DNA of 36,839 nucleotides from Methanomassiliicoccales archaeon RumEn M1 (GTDB taxonomy: Archaea; Thermoplasmatota; Thermoplasmata; Methanomassiliicoccales; Methanomassiliicoccaceae), in NCBI GenBank assembly GCA_001421185.1, contig LJKK01000066.1:1-36839 (forward strand), written 5' to 3'. The first letter of the stretch is position 1. Each line of letters starts with the position of its first letter. This document shows, one piece after another, positions 36,505-36,839 of this stretch. The notes under the pieces are model-generated. The model did no database searches and was not told the DNA's origin. It saw nothing but the letters and a program-made list of their open reading frames with translations. The position numbers and the translations under genes were made by a program.

Positions 36505-36839
36505 TCACCCCTCATTAGCGAGCACCGCCGCTCGCCTGGCGTTGTGCGCGGCCGCGCGAAGCGTCAGCTCGTTCACCTGGCCGCGCTCGCTGCGAGAGCG
36601 CACGAACGACGAGCATCGCTTGATGACCGAGTTCACCGTCTCGACCAGAGCGCGACGACGATAGCGCGCCTCGTCGAACACCCTGAGCTGGCGACGCCGC
36701 AGCAGCCCGTGCTGCTGCACCGCGTGCGCATGCACACGCCTCGCCGGTATGTGCGCCTCCGCGCCGAGCTCGTGCACCACGAAGCGCCTTATGGCCTGAC
36801 TTTGACACTTGACTTTCTGGTTTTCACTGCTTTTTGAAA
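36505..36839 (-). CDS. Partial IS5-like transposase (C-terminal part, cut by window end)
   Basis: The frame is open to the window edge and ends at 36505. It shows VVHELGAEAHIPAR, then RYRRRALVETVNSVIKR with the catalytic Glu of the DDE triad, and SERGQVNELTLRAAAHNARR. This pattern fits the archaeal ISH-type IS5/IS4 transposases and differs from the complete IS at 31955. Very GC-rich compared with the AT-rich GT4 beside it, so recently acquired. The right inverted repeat could not be identified in the 40 nt left of the stop. Confidence 0.75.
   Translation of the reverse strand, partial: SKSSENQKVKCQSQAIRRFVVHELGAEAHIPARRVHAHAVQQHGLLRRRQLRVFDEARYRRRALVETVNSVIKRCSSFVRSRSERGQVNELTLRAAAHNARRAAVLANEG

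Overview
The window looks archaeal and probably euryarchaeal. The clues are DUF1616 membrane proteins, an Mrp/NBP35-type ATPase, archaeal TATA-like boxes 25-30 nt upstream of starts (suggesting leaderless transcripts), and small 2-TM proteins mixed with surface-glycan genes. A Thermoplasmatota or Methanomassiliicoccales-like methanogen lineage is a guess; there is no rRNA or other decisive marker here.

Layout. (A) 1-15.6 kb is an AT-rich surface-polysaccharide island. It holds glycosyltransferases, a LicD phosphotransferase, a nucleotidyltransferase-aminotransferase fusion, an opine-dehydrogenase-like protein, a flippase, a sialic-acid-like module (NeuB, NeuA and a polysialyltransferase-type enzyme), a GT-C-like membrane protein, a first DUF1616 protein, and two decayed remnants that resemble a polysaccharide deacetylase and a WecB C-terminus. 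(B) 15.7-22.4 kb is GC-richer core: a small coiled-coil protein, an ActP-type acetate symporter operonic with a universal-stress/DUF485 fusion, an OsmC-like protein, a NifX/NafY-like protein, a membrane protein built from four 2-TM repeats, an Mrp ATPase and a SHOCT membrane protein. (C) 22.7-30.8 kb is a GC-richer glycan locus: WecB, a second DUF1616, a CPBP protease, a polyprenyl-phosphate glycosyltransferase, two NAD-dependent sugar epimerase/dehydratases and a GT4. (D) 30.8-36.8 kb is again AT-rich: three GT4 enzymes, a serine-acetyltransferase-like protein, one complete IS with inverted repeats and target duplication, and one partial IS cut by the window end.

How the genes work together (inference): the GT2/GT4 enzymes build a glycan on a polyprenyl carrier, the flippase exports it, and the GT-C-like and DUF1616 proteins act at or outside the membrane. 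Two decoration modules stand out. One is a nonulosonic (sialic-like) acid module. The other is a LicD/nucleotidyltransferase-aminotransferase/opine-dehydrogenase module that may attach a phospho-linked amino compound.

Caution: at least nine places, including the conserved Mrp gene, show an apparent single-base deletion that splits a gene, and all are repaired by adding one base. This pattern looks more like base-calling error than true pseudogenes, so such genes are annotated as single loci with the break noted.
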